64,000 nt of DNA from Streptomyces flavochromogenes (GCF_000717595.1 NZ_JNZO01000008.1:124001-188000); one strand, 5' to 3'. Counted from the first letter of the stretch, positions 17,056 to 26,137 are shown. Notes: generated by a model not told the origin, from the sequence alone. Numbers and translations: made by a program.

Positions 17056-17478
17056 GGTGCGTGTTCTCCTCGGAGAGCGTGGTTCTGCGGAATGCGGTGG
17101 CTCTGCGGTGCCACAGCGTGGGGCGTGCGGTCGCCCGCGTCCGGCCTGCTGCGGTGCGTCGACCTCATCCCGCTCGCCCTCCCCTCGGCCGTGGACAGCT
17201 GTCGTACGTCTCCGACTCTCGCCGAGCCGCGCCGCGCCGAGCAGGGGAGAAGGGGCGCTCACGAGGGCAGGCCCGATTGCCCTCACGGACATCGCGCACC
17301 CGACGTCCGGCCCGCGGGTCGTGCGCCGGAGACCACGGGATTCGTCCACCCGGACCCGCGGCCCCGGCCGCTGCGGCGACTCCACCGCGGCCGACGGGCT
17401 GCCGGGGCACGTCACGCTGCCCCCGAGCAGGGACTTTCGGGCAGCCGGACGCCCCACCCGCGCCCTTAGCGTTCGCCC
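17056..17478. other. Divergent intergenic region between the CIS operon and the PG-binding membrane protein
   Basis: 423 bases without a gene. It must hold the promoter of the sheath operon (minus) and of the gene at 17479 (plus). On the plus side a -10-like TAGCGT ends six bases before the ATG. On the minus side no convincing -35/-10 pair was found. No strong dyad operator was seen apart from short GC-rich inverted repeats. Confidence 0.5.
17467..17472 (+). promoter_or_regulatory. Possible -10 box for a leaderless transcript
   Basis: TAGCGT fits TANNNT and is followed by six bases and then ATG 17479. No Shine-Dalgarno sequence precedes the ATG. Together these suggest transcription starts at the A of the start codon. 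No clear -35 was found. Confidence 0.4.
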
Positions 17479-19110
17479 ATGACCATGTGGACCTCTCTGG
17501 ACCCGGCCGAGGTGACCGTCGAGCCCGGAGCACGGGCCGGCGCCCGGCTGCGGGTGCGGAACACCGGCGACACCGTCGAGGAATACCGCCTCTCGCTCGT
17601 CGGCAAACCCTCGGGCTGGTCCCGGATCGAGCCGGACGTGCTCCGCCTCTACCCGGGCAGCGAGGGCACCGCCGAGATCTCTTTCGCCCCGCCGCGCTCC
17701 TCGGACGTGGAGGCCGGACCCCTCGCGTACGGCATCCGTGTCGACCCCCGGGAGAACTCCGGCGCCCGCGACGTCGTGGAGGGCCGGCTGACCATCACGC
17801 CCTTCACCGAGACGCGCGCCGAACTGCTGCCTCCCGCCCTGCTCGGCCGCTTCCGCGGGCGGGCCCGTATCGCCGTGGACAACCTCGGCAACACCCCACT
17901 GACCGCGTCCCTCGTGGCGCGTGACGAGGCGAACCGGCTCACCTTCGACGTACGGCCGAACGCCGTGCAGATCGCCCCCGGCCGCGCCGCCTTCGGTGAA
18001 CTCGTGGTGCGGCCGCAGGCCGTGCGATGGACCGGCGCCGAGGAGTCGCACCGGTTCACCGTGGCCGTCCGGAGGGCCGGCGACGACACCGCCCTCGACC
18101 TCGACGCCACGTTCGACCAGCGCCCCGTCTTCGGGAACTGGCTCGTCGTGGCGGGCGGACTCCTGCTGACGGCCGTGATCGCGTTCGTCGTGCTCTGGTT
18201 CAACTTCTCTCCGAAGGTCGTCAGCGCGGCGAAGGATCTCCGGGCGACAGACGCGCCCCGGCCCGCGCCGCAGGGGACCGGTGACGCGCTCCCCGACGCG
18301 CCGCCTCCGCCCGGCGGTTCCGGAGGACCCACCCCGGGCGGGAAGCCGCCCGGTCCCCTGCCGCCCCTGACGGACGGAGGGTCGCCGGGCGGCGGCGACG
18401 GGACGGGCGACGACCGGAACGGCGGAGGATCGACCGAGGGCGGCGCACCCGGGGGCGGGGGCAGCGGCGGCGGTGGACCGACCCAGGGCGGTTCCGGGCC
18501 CGGTGACGGCGGGAACGAGCCGCCTCCGGCCTCGTCCGCCGAGCCGGTGACCCTGCCGCCCTGGCGCCTCGGTTACCCGAAGGACGACGTCGTGGAGTTC
18601 GCCCAGGAACGCCTCGCGTCCCTCGGCAACGCGTGCACACTCCAGCCGGGCTGGAACCCGGGCGTGATCGACACGGCGACACGCAACTCGCTCATCTGCT
18701 ACCAGCGCCTCGTGTACAAGGACGGTGTCGAGAAGCAGAAGAATTCGGCCGAGATCTTCCTGACGGACACGGAGGGCGAGCTCGGACGGGCCACCCTCGT
18801 CTCCCTGTGGGCCCAGCGCATCACTCCCGACACGGTGAAGCCCGGATCGACCACGATGCAGACCACCCAGCTGACGGCGGCCTTCTGGTGGGCGTACAAC
18901 CGCGAGTCCAGCCCCACGGACCTCGCCAGGGAGCGCACCTTCGCCCGCCAGGGCATCGCGTACCTGCGTACGAACAAGGAAGCGCCCAGCACGTACAGCA
19001 AGCAGGTCGCCGACAAGATCCGCGCCTACCAGACGGCCGTCGGTCTGCCCGCGACCGGCACGACCGACTGGGCCACGCTCCGCAAGATGATCGGCGGCAG
19101 CGTCATGTGA
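17479..19110 (+). CDS. Membrane protein with Ig-like N-terminus and C-terminal peptidoglycan-binding-type domain, CIS-associated
   Basis: A 543-residue protein divergent from the sheath operon. Residues 1-215 are beta-rich with COG1470-like/NEW3-like segments (VRNTGDTVEEYRLSLVGKP, IAVDNLGNTPLTASLVARD). One membrane helix lies at ~220-243 (LVVAGGLLLTAVIAFVVLWF), followed by a Gly/Pro linker (~250-360). The C-terminal part (~365-543) includes two peptidoglycan-binding-like pieces: VEFAQERLASLGN...GVIDTATRNSLICYQ and KIRAYQTAVGLPATGTTDW. No signal peptide is present, so the Ig-like half should be cytosolic and the wall-binding half outside. Streptomyces homologues have been labelled 'hydrolytic protein', but no catalytic site is visible. 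A role linking the CIS to the envelope is inferred from position and topology. Confidence 0.72.
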   Translation: MTMWTSLDPAEVTVEPGARAGARLRVRNTGDTVEEYRLSLVGKPSGWSRIEPDVLRLYPGSEGTAEISFAPPRSSDVEAGPLAYGIRVDPRENSGARDVVEGRLTITPFTETRAELLPPALLGRFRGRARIAVDNLGNTPLTASLVARDEANRLTFDVRPNAVQIAPGRAAFGELVVRPQAVRWTGAEESHRFTVAVRRAGDDTALDLDATFDQRPVFGNWLVVAGGLLLTAVIAFVVLWFNFSPKVVSAAKDLRATDAPRPAPQGTGDALPDAPPPPGGSGGPTPGGKPPGPLPPLTDGGSPGGGDGTGDDRNGGGSTEGGAPGGGGSGGGGPTQGGSGPGDGGNEPPPASSAEPVTLPPWRLGYPKDDVVEFAQERLASLGNACTLQPGWNPGVIDTATRNSLICYQRLVYKDGVEKQKNSAEIFLTDTEGELGRATLVSLWAQRITPDTVKPGSTTMQTTQLTAAFWWAYNRESSPTDLARERTFARQGIAYLRTNKEAPSTYSKQVADKIRAYQTAVGLPATGTTDWATLRKMIGGSVM

Positions 19111-19133
19111 CCCGAGGGGCAGGGGAGTCGACG

Positions 19134-19176
19134 ACGGAGGAGGGGGGCCACCCGACGGGTGGCCCCCCTCCTCCGT
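19134..19176. terminator. Strong bidirectional hairpin terminator
   Basis: A perfect 20-bp stem (left arm 19134-19153, right arm 19157-19176) with a three-base GAC loop, lying between convergent genes that end at 19110 (plus) and 19190 (minus). It should stop transcription in both directions. No U-tract follows, as is common in Streptomyces. Confidence 0.9.
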
Positions 19177-19189
19177 TCCGTTCCCGCCG

Positions 19190-21250
19190 TCACGGGGCCC
19201 AGGGCGCCCGCCCCTCCAGGACCAGCCGCCCCGCCTTGCGGTACTCGCGCCGCGCCCCCGCGCGTACGTCCTCGCCGGTCACCGCCGAACCACGGGCCGC
19301 GGCCAGGTATCCGGCCGTCACCGCGGCCGACCGGATCGCGCCGCCCGCCAGCTCGAACTCCTCGGCACAGCGCGCGATCTCCTCGGCCACGTCCTCCCCC
19401 TTCGGGGTGCCCGCCAGGCAGGAGTGCCACAGCGCCACGCGCTGCTCGGGGTCGGGGAACGGAAAGTCCACGACCACGTCGAGCCTGCGCGTGAACGCGT
19501 CGTCGATGTTGGCCCGGAGGTTGGTGGTGAGCACCGCGATCCCGTCGAACGCCTCAAGACGCTGCAGCAGATACGCGCTCTCCAGGTTGGCGTACCGGTC
19601 GTGCGAGCTCTTCACCTCCGACCGCTTGCCGAACACCGCGTCGGCCTCGTCGAAGAGCAGCACACAGTCCGTGCGGTCCACCTCGACGAAGATCCGCTCA
19701 AGATTCTTCTCGGTCTCACCGACGTACTTGTCGACCACCGAGGAGAGGTCCACCACATAGAGGTCCAGGCCCAGTTCGCCCGCGACCACCTCGGCGCCGA
19801 GCGTCTTGCCGGTGCCCGACTCCCCGGCGAACAGCGCCACGACACCGCGCCCGCGCCCGCCACCGGTGCGCAGACGCCACTCGCCGAGCACCCGGTCCCT
19901 GTGACGCGCCCGCGCGGTCAGTTCGTGGAGCAGACCCAACGGTTCGCCCGGCAGCACGAGATCGGCGAAACCGACCGCCGGCCGGATCCGGCGTGCATGA
20001 CTGTCGAGCAGCGGCGCGGAGAGCAGCCGGGCACTGTGCTGCACCTGCGCCCGGGTCGGAGCGGTGCCCTCGAAGGCGGCGAGCGCACGTGCCGTACGGG
20101 CCGCACGGCGAATCTGATCGCCGCTGAGGCGGTACGCCGCCGTGGCCTCGGCCAGGTCGAAATCAGCTGGCAGGGGACCGAGTTCACGCTGCCACAGATC
20201 GGCGCAGCCGGCCGCGCCGATCGGCGCGTCGACGGCCAGGAGCTCCGTGTCCGGCGCCCAGCCGGGGTCGGGCGCGTCGGCGCCGGCGAGAACCACCGTC
20301 GTACCGGACGAGGCGAGCGCACGCACCAGCGGCCCGGGCCGCTGCGGCAGCGGCTCGACGACCACGGCGGCGCCGCGCAAGCGCGCCTCACGCAGTACCG
20401 TCCGGGCCACCGTCGCGTCGACGGACTCCGGCCGGTACCGCAGGACGGGCCGCCCGGCTCCGAGCAGCGCCGCCACGACCGCGTCCGTGGCCGCCCCCGG
20501 CACGCGCTCCCGCAGATGTACGGTGACGGGCCCGGCGGCGGCCACCCGCGCGCCGAGCGGCGTGGTCGCCACGTCCGACTCCGCGTCGGCTGCGGACGGT
20601 GTCAGCAACTCCACGCCGACCCCCGACAGATGGGCGTCCATCCGGGTGTCGTCGCCCAGCAGATGCGCCACCACCCGCTCCGGTACGCGCAGGGACCGAC
20701 CCGGCAGCGGACGGTCCTCGTCCTCGACGTCGAGCAGGCCGCCGGAGCGCAGTGGCGCGCCCGGATGGAAGCGGTCACGTGCGGCGGGGTCGAAGGGCCC
20801 GGTACCCGCGAGGTCGAGGGCGAGCGCCATCGTGGCGCGCCGCCGCCCCACATCGTCGTTGAGGTACCCGTAGAGCGCCTCGAAGCCGCGGTCCACATCG
20901 GGCGCGAGCGCCACGAGCAGGATGTGCGCATCGAGTGGGGAAAGGCCGAAGGCCCCCGCGAGCGCGCCGAGGCGATCGTTCCCGCCGAGGTCCGGCAACG
21001 GGAGGGCGACGTCGTGCGCCTCTTGCGCCTTCTGCGCCTCTTGGACCTCGTGAGCCTCAAGCGCCTCGTGGCCGACGGGCCCCGCGGCGATCCGGCGTGC
21101 GGCCTCCGCGGACACGTAGAGCCCGCGCAGGGGATCACCGGCCGTGGGGTCACCGGCACTGCGTACGTCGACGAGTTCGCCGACCCGCGCGCGCAGCACG
21201 GCGAGGTGGTCGAGCAGCGGGACACCGAGGACGGCCCGGTCGTGGCTCAT
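19190..21250 (-). CDS. cis15: CIS-associated AAA+ ATPase (Afp15-like)
   Basis: A 686-residue ATPase with one C-terminal AAA+ module. Walker A is GESGTGKT (~residue 475) and Walker B is VLLFDEADAVFGKR (~535); sensor 1 (AVLTTN) and the arginine-finger segment AFTRRLD follow. The N-terminal ~450 residues (FGLSPLDAHILLVALAPDVD, YGYLNDD) are the domain found in eCIS ATPases. In Afp/PVC clusters this ATPase is needed for assembly or cargo loading rather than for contraction. An Ala/Glu-rich insertion with repeated EAxEA units lies near residues 60-85. ATG 21250 overlaps the stop of the DUF4255 gene. Confidence 0.92.
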   Translation of the reverse strand: MSHDRAVLGVPLLDHLAVLRARVGELVDVRSAGDPTAGDPLRGLYVSAEAARRIAAGPVGHEALEAHEVQEAQKAQEAHDVALPLPDLGGNDRLGALAGAFGLSPLDAHILLVALAPDVDRGFEALYGYLNDDVGRRRATMALALDLAGTGPFDPAARDRFHPGAPLRSGGLLDVEDEDRPLPGRSLRVPERVVAHLLGDDTRMDAHLSGVGVELLTPSAADAESDVATTPLGARVAAAGPVTVHLRERVPGAATDAVVAALLGAGRPVLRYRPESVDATVARTVLREARLRGAAVVVEPLPQRPGPLVRALASSGTTVVLAGADAPDPGWAPDTELLAVDAPIGAAGCADLWQRELGPLPADFDLAEATAAYRLSGDQIRRAARTARALAAFEGTAPTRAQVQHSARLLSAPLLDSHARRIRPAVGFADLVLPGEPLGLLHELTARARHRDRVLGEWRLRTGGGRGRGVVALFAGESGTGKTLGAEVVAGELGLDLYVVDLSSVVDKYVGETEKNLERIFVEVDRTDCVLLFDEADAVFGKRSEVKSSHDRYANLESAYLLQRLEAFDGIAVLTTNLRANIDDAFTRRLDVVVDFPFPDPEQRVALWHSCLAGTPKGEDVAEEIARCAEEFELAGGAIRSAAVTAGYLAAARGSAVTGEDVRAGARREYRKAGRLVLEGRAPWAP

Positions 21251-21990
21251 GCGCCGGCTCCGTCCTGCGAGCCGCCGCTGCCGCTCTCCAGCGCTTCGGG
21301 GGCCTCCAGGGCCTCGGACGCCGCCAAGCCTTCCGTGCCCTCCTCGGCCTCGTCGGGCGTCGGGGCCCGACGAGTCACCCGTGCCGCCCCCTGGCGCCGG
21401 ATCATCCGGGGCTTCGACGCCACAGGCGCACCCGCCACGCCACGTACGACGATCTCCCCCTCGGTGACCGGGGGAGCCACCGCGTACACCGGCGTCACCG
21501 GGAACGGCGTGGTGATCACGACGTCCAGCGAGGGCTTCAGCTCACCGCCGAGCGCCGACCAGATGTCGGCGAGCGAGCGCGACTCGGCGGGCGGGACCGC
21601 GACGGAGATCGGCAGAGACGTGGTGATCGAGCGCACCGACTCGGGCACCGCGTCGTCGGGCAGCACCTCGTGCGGGAGCAGCAGCGCCATCGCCCCCGAC
21701 AGCAGCCGGTGCTCGTCCTCGGGCCGGGAGGTCCAGGCGGTCACCAGGTACGAGAGCCGGAACCAGCGCGGTGGTCGGCGCTTGCGCGTGACGACGCCCT
21801 GGGCGTCCCTCTCGGCGTGGGCGCCGCGCTCGCGGCGGGCCACGTCCTCCCGGATGTCGTACAGATACGCGTTCAGGGTCGGGGCGTTGCGGCGGGCCGC
21901 CCAGTCCCGGGTCGGCGCGTCGAAGGCGACATCGCCCTCGACGGCGGGCGTCAGCAGCCGGCGCAGCGCCTCGTCGATCTCATGGAGCAT
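21247..21990 (-). CDS. cis16: CIS cap/terminator adaptor protein (DUF4255, Afp16-like)
   Basis: A 247-residue DUF4255 (Pvc16 N-terminal) protein. Its start MLHEIDEALRRLLTP, then PTLNAYLYDIREDVARRE, RWFRLSYLVTAWTSRPEDEHRLLSGAM and LPDDAVPESVR are family hallmarks. Afp16-type proteins terminate tube growth and couple the last sheath ring. The C-terminal ~70 residues are a Glu/Ala/Gly tail, probably disordered. ATG 21990 overlaps the regulator stop and its own stop overlaps the ATPase start, so the three genes are co-translated. Confidence 0.92.
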   Translation of the reverse strand: MLHEIDEALRRLLTPAVEGDVAFDAPTRDWAARRNAPTLNAYLYDIREDVARRERGAHAERDAQGVVTRKRRPPRWFRLSYLVTAWTSRPEDEHRLLSGAMALLLPHEVLPDDAVPESVRSITTSLPISVAVPPAESRSLADIWSALGGELKPSLDVVITTPFPVTPVYAVAPPVTEGEIVVRGVAGAPVASKPRMIRRQGAARVTRRAPTPDEAEEGTEGLAASEALEAPEALESGSGGSQDGAGA

Positions 21991-22769
21991 CAGATATAGC
22001 CTTCGCGGAGCGCGTACGCGACGGCATGCGCCCGGTTGGTGAGCTGCAGGCGCGTCATCAGCGCGTGCAGGATGTTCTTGACGGTGCGCTCGGAATAGGC
22101 GAGCTTCTCGCTGATCTGCCGGGTGTCGAGCCCCTCGGCGAGCAGCCGCAGGACGTCGACCTCGCGCGGCGCCATCCCGAAGAGCGGCGCCGCCCCTCCG
22201 GTGGCCGCCCCCGCCGTCGTCGCCCGCTGCAAGCGCCCCACCTGGTTCAGCAGACGGCTGACGAGGTCCGGAGGGAGCTCTCCCTCGCCGCGCGCCGCGC
22301 TGTGCACGGCACTCAACAGACGTTGTTCGGTGGCCTGATGACGCCAGATGATGGCTCGTACCCCGTACTCGACGACGGCCAGCAGATCGGGCTCGCGGAG
22401 CTCGCGTGCGACGAGCACGACACGCTGGTCCCTGCCGCGCAACAGGCGCCGCAGTTCGGCCGTGGTGGGTTCGTCGATCCGCTCGGCGAGCATCACCGCG
22501 ACCGCCGGGGCGTCCGGGCACACGTCGTCCTGGTCAGGGACGACGTCGACGGTCGGCTGATGCCTCAAGTGGCTGATGAGTCCGGCCCGGCTGAGTGGGT
22601 CGGACGCGTGGACGGTCACCGTCACCCGTTTGGTGAGCACTTCCGCTACCTGCTCTTTCTCACTCGCCTCGACCGTCCGTGCGCGGCCGCATGGCGAGGT
22701 CCCCGTGGTCTGCTGATTACCGGTCTGATGTGCAGCCGTGCTGCTCTCCGTGGCCGGCGTGCCGGCCAC
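21990..22769 (-). CDS. LuxR-family regulator with a degenerate receiver domain, head of the CIS ATPase operon
   Basis: A 259-residue protein. The C-terminal ~65 residues (MAPREVDVLRLLAEGLDTRQISEKLAYSERTVKNILHALM) are a standard LuxR/NarL helix-turn-helix. The N-terminal part (VTVTVHASDPLSRAGLISHL, then AVAVMLAERI) has the shape of a receiver but lacks the phospho-acceptor Asp at the usual strand and the conserved Lys (IIWRHQ in its place). It should act without phosphorylation, perhaps by ligand or partner binding. GTG 22769 follows GTGAGGG; a downstream start near VTVTVHA is possible. Its operon with DUF4255 and AAA+ makes it the natural candidate to control CIS expression. Confidence 0.82.
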   Translation of the reverse strand: MAGTPATESSTAAHQTGNQQTTGTSPCGRARTVEASEKEQVAEVLTKRVTVTVHASDPLSRAGLISHLRHQPTVDVVPDQDDVCPDAPAVAVMLAERIDEPTTAELRRLLRGRDQRVVLVARELREPDLLAVVEYGVRAIIWRHQATEQRLLSAVHSAARGEGELPPDLVSRLLNQVGRLQRATTAGAATGGAAPLFGMAPREVDVLRLLAEGLDTRQISEKLAYSERTVKNILHALMTRLQLTNRAHAVAYALREGYI

Positions 22770-22892
22770 GGTGGTCCCTCACAGGTTGCCGCGCGCCACT
22801 CACGTCCCGCTGCCGCCGTGCTAACGCATCGCTGTCGTCCCCCAGAACCTCGGGTCCCGGGCCCTGAACAGCCAATTCGCATGTGGCGGAGC

Positions 22893-25043
22893 TCACTTGT
22901 GGGTGCCCGTGATCCGCTCCACGTCCGTCATCAGCGATTCCAGCCACTCCACGGCCGCGTAGTAGGGCCGAGGAGCCCCCGGTGGCTCGACGGCGAAGTC
23001 GGCGAAGTCCCGTGCGCCGACGGCGGCCGGTGTGCCCGGCGTGTCGCCGACGGGGTCCAGACGGGCGGAGACCAGCAGCATGCCCGCGGCCACCCGGTCG
23101 CCGATCCGCGTCACCGCCTCGGCCGGCTCCGGGGGCAGGGGCGGGACGACGGTCGGCTCGGGTGGCACGAGCAGCCGGTCCGCACCCCACAGGGTGTGGT
23201 GGCCGGACAGCAGGGCGGCCTGCCAGTCCCGCGGGTCGTTCGGTGTGTCCAGCGCCTTCGGCTCGCTCCGGTACTGCGCGTACGCCGATTCCGCCATGAT
23301 CAGAGCGTGCTGCAGGGACCGGTGACCGGGCGAGGTGGCCACCGGGGCACGCGTCCCGCCCGAGGCGAGCTGCGACGTCGTGGCCACCACGGTCTCCGCG
23401 GCGCTCCGGAGCATCGTCGCCACCGACCGCCGCAACTCGTCGTGGGCTCCCTTGGGCCAGGCGAGCAGCCCGAACACGGCGCCGACCGCGCTGCCCGCGA
23501 GCACGTCGAGCAGCCGGAACTCGGCGAGCCGCCAGGTCGCGGGGGCCAGCTGGGCGAAGACCAGGGCGACGACCATCGTGAACATCGCCTGGGCCCACCC
23601 CACTCCCTTCACCGGACCCAGCGTGAAGGCGACCAGCATCAGCGGCGGCAGAGCGGCGGCGTACACCGCGGTGTCCGTCCCTGTCAGAGCGAGCAGAGCG
23701 GCCACGACGACCGCGCCCACGAGGGTCCCGGTGAGGGCCGCCCGCACCGTGCTCCTCGTCTCCCGCGCCGTCGTACGGGTCATGGTGAGTGTGGCGAGGA
23801 GCATCCAGAATCCGTGCGGCAGCGTGTCGAGGCCGGCGATGGTCCGTGCCGCCGCGAGCGCCAGCGCGATGCGCACCGCGTTCTGGAAGAACACCGACCG
23901 CTGCCCCGCATGCCCGGAGAGCCGCCGCCACCACAGCTGGGGGGCCCGCATCCGCGCGTACCAGAACCGCCCCGGAGCCGGCGCGGGGGCGGCTCTGCCC
24001 CGGACGGCGATCTCCGCCGCCGTGGCCATCGCCAGCGCGGCGTCGGCGACCTCCAGGACCGCCGCGTGGCGGCGCAGCCCTGCGGGCGTGGCACCCGGCT
24101 CCGCGCCCTCGGACAAGGCCTGACGGGCCTCCTGGAGCCGGGAGCGGGCTGCTCCGGCGCTTTCCCGGCCGCGCAGCAGGGACGCGGTCTCCAGGCACGT
24201 GTCGCGCACCGCGCGCAGCACGTCGGGCCAGGTCCCGGTCTCCGCCGGGCCGCCGGGCGGCGGCGGGAGCGACGCCAGCCGCCCGAGCAGTGTGCGGGCG
24301 GCCAGGCCGGTGTGGGCCAGGGCCCGGGCCCTGACACCGGGGCCCGCGGGCCGTTCCGCCTCGGGCACCCGCGAGGACCGCAGGCCGCCGCTCAGCTCCC
24401 GGACGGCCCGCAGCGCCGTGTCGCCGAGCGTGTACGGGGCTGAGGCAAGCTCGCCGGCGCAGCGCCCCGCGCGGTCGGCGGCCCGGGCGGCCAGCTCGCG
24501 GTACGGGACGCCCGGTACGCGATCGGGCAGCAGGAACGCCTCGGCGAGGATCAGCAGCGCCAGGCCGACCGTCGCTCCCACCAGCCGTTCGCCGAGGGTC
24601 TCGGGGACGTAGGGCGGAAAGGACGGCAGGATGTACATCAGCTGCAGTCCCGGAGCCGCGCCGGCCGGCCGCGGCCCTCCCACGGCCATGAAGGCAAGGA
24701 CGAACCCGACGACCAGCATGCCGAGGGCCGCGCTCCACGTCCGTACGGACAGGTAGGTGCCGATGGTGATGAGCACCCAGCAGGCGGGCACCACGGGCAG
24801 CAGGGTGGCGGCGCGCTGCCGCCCGGTGCCGGGGATGTGCGACAGACCCGCCATCGCGACCGCGGCGAAGAGCGCGTAGGTGGCGGCGACGGGCGAGTCG
24901 AAGCCGTACAGGAAGAGGTAGAAGCCGACGGTGGCGGCGAGCGTGACGCGGACCGACCGCCGTACGGCCGCCGCGTAGGCGGGCGGGAGCCGGGCCTTCG
25001 AAGGCCGCACCCCGGGAGTGCCACGCATACCCCCAGGATCCAC
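22893..25043 (-). CDS. FUSC/aromatic-acid-exporter-like membrane protein
   Basis: A 716-residue integral membrane protein with two clusters of hydrophobic helices: one near residues 30-170 (ATVGFYLFLYGFDSPVAATYALFAAVAMAG) and a second near 400-550 (VFFQNAVRIALALAAARTIAG, HGFWMLLATLTMTRTT, ARETRSTVRAALTGTLVGA). The second block is the FUSC signature; PHGFWMLL and R-x-T-x-R-A-x-x-T-x-x-G are conserved. These proteins are thought to export aromatic or other organic acids. The soluble central and C-terminal parts are helical. GTG 25043, seven bases after GGAG, is preferred over ATG 25028. It lies 123 bases downstream of the CIS regulator on the same strand and has no evident link with it. Confidence 0.82.
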   Translation of the reverse strand: MDPGGMRGTPGVRPSKARLPPAYAAAVRRSVRVTLAATVGFYLFLYGFDSPVAATYALFAAVAMAGLSHIPGTGRQRAATLLPVVPACWVLITIGTYLSVRTWSAALGMLVVGFVLAFMAVGGPRPAGAAPGLQLMYILPSFPPYVPETLGERLVGATVGLALLILAEAFLLPDRVPGVPYRELAARAADRAGRCAGELASAPYTLGDTALRAVRELSGGLRSSRVPEAERPAGPGVRARALAHTGLAARTLLGRLASLPPPPGGPAETGTWPDVLRAVRDTCLETASLLRGRESAGAARSRLQEARQALSEGAEPGATPAGLRRHAAVLEVADAALAMATAAEIAVRGRAAPAPAPGRFWYARMRAPQLWWRRLSGHAGQRSVFFQNAVRIALALAAARTIAGLDTLPHGFWMLLATLTMTRTTARETRSTVRAALTGTLVGAVVVAALLALTGTDTAVYAAALPPLMLVAFTLGPVKGVGWAQAMFTMVVALVFAQLAPATWRLAEFRLLDVLAGSAVGAVFGLLAWPKGAHDELRRSVATMLRSAAETVVATTSQLASGGTRAPVATSPGHRSLQHALIMAESAYAQYRSEPKALDTPNDPRDWQAALLSGHHTLWGADRLLVPPEPTVVPPLPPEPAEAVTRIGDRVAAGMLLVSARLDPVGDTPGTPAAVGARDFADFAVEPPGAPRPYYAAVEWLESLMTDVERITGTHK

Positions 25044-25135
25044 CGGGACGCTCCGTCCGGCATGCGGCGGGCGTCCGCCCTGCGCCGATCGGTGCTCCCG
25101 GGCTGCCCGGCATCCACGCAGCGCGGCGCCGTCGC

Positions 25136-26137
25136 TCAGACCCCGGCCAGCAAGGAGGCGCCGAGCGGGGTGAGGCTGTGGAGCACCGACGTGCCCGTCC
25201 GTACGGTGGTGATCAGACCGGCTCCGCGCAGGACCCCCGCGTGCTGGCTGGCGGCCGACAGCGAGAGGGCGGCGCGCTCGGCGAGCGCCGTCGTGGTGGC
25301 GGGAGACCGGAGCAGCGCCAGCACCCGCGCCCGATTGCGCCCGAGCAGCGCCGCCAGCGCGTCCGGCCGGTCGCCCGACCCGTCCGCGCGGCCCGCGCCG
25401 GCACCGTCGTCGTACAGGGGATAGACGAGCACCGTCGCCGCCTCAGGGCGGTACATCACCATCGGGCCGGTCGCGAACCAGGACGGAACGAGGAGCAGAC
25501 CGCGCCCGCACAACGGGATGTCGTACGTCGAAGCGGAGGGCAGGTGCAGCGTCGGCGGCTGCCAGTTCCAGGTCGTGCCCAGTGTGGTGAGGAGGGCGTC
25601 GACACCTCCGCGCAGCAGCATCTCCGCCCGGAGCGCGCGATCGGTCAGGGCGTCGCTGCGGATCCGTGGCCAGAGCGGCTCGATCGCCGTACGGAAGTAG
25701 CCGCGGGTGTCGGCGACCAGGGCGGCGGTGGCGGCCGGTGCGCCCTGGGCGAGTTCATGGGCCCACCGGCCGGGGCGGCCCAGGCCGCCGTTCCATCCGG
25801 CTACCTCCGGTATCCCGAGATCGAGCGCGAGCCGCTCCGGCGGCGTGGATGCGGCCGACTCCAGGGCCTCGGCGAAGTCGTGCGCCGACGGCTGCAGCAG
25901 GAAGTCGGGGACGAATCCGTCCTCGGCGAGCAGCTCGGCGAGGACACCCGCCCCGAGGTTCGCGCCTCCCGGCAGGGACGCGTGCCACCGCCGGGCCGCG
26001 GTCCGCACCCGCGCACCCCGGCGCAGGCCCGGACACAGACCCGGACGCAGGCTCAGAACGGTCTCCGAGAGCGCGTTCGCCGCCGGAGCGAGCGTGATCC
26101 GACGCAGATCGGCGGCGGTGAAGTGAAGGCGGATCAT
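25136..26137 (-). CDS. ArsR-like winged-helix regulator with N-terminal ligand-binding-type domain
   Basis: A 333-residue regulator. The last ~75 residues (LAALLGRNRARVLALLRSPATTTALAERAALSLSAASQHAGVL, then GLITTVRTGTSVLHSLTPLG) form an ArsR-type winged helix, with the recognition helix SAASQHAGVL. The N-terminal ~230 residues are the larger, DUF5937-like extension of actinobacterial regulators, starting MIRLHFTAADLRRITLAPA. No Cys-rich metal site is present, so a metal sensor role is unlikely. It is 92 bases downstream of the FUSC gene start on the same strand, and may regulate it or the divergent secreted protein at 26405. Confidence 0.8.
   Translation of the reverse strand: MIRLHFTAADLRRITLAPAANALSETVLSLRPGLCPGLRRGARVRTAARRWHASLPGGANLGAGVLAELLAEDGFVPDFLLQPSAHDFAEALESAASTPPERLALDLGIPEVAGWNGGLGRPGRWAHELAQGAPAATAALVADTRGYFRTAIEPLWPRIRSDALTDRALRAEMLLRGGVDALLTTLGTTWNWQPPTLHLPSASTYDIPLCGRGLLLVPSWFATGPMVMYRPEAATVLVYPLYDDGAGAGRADGSGDRPDALAALLGRNRARVLALLRSPATTTALAERAALSLSAASQHAGVLRGAGLITTVRTGTSVLHSLTPLGASLLAGV

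Noticed and set aside
15064..17469. An 801-codon plus-strand frame opposite sheath and tube.
   Set aside because: Both minus-strand products are unmistakable; the frame is a shadow.
17056..18051. Upstream extension of the sheath frame to 18051.
   Set aside because: It is antisense to the divergent gene at 17479, and ATG 17055 starts the canonical sheath N-terminus behind a good ribosome site.
4032..22769. The phage-tail-like genes as a prophage or a tailocin with lysis genes.
   Set aside because: No capsid, portal, terminase, integrase, holin or tail fibre gene is present, and the DUF4255/AAA+/LysM set is that of contractile injection systems.
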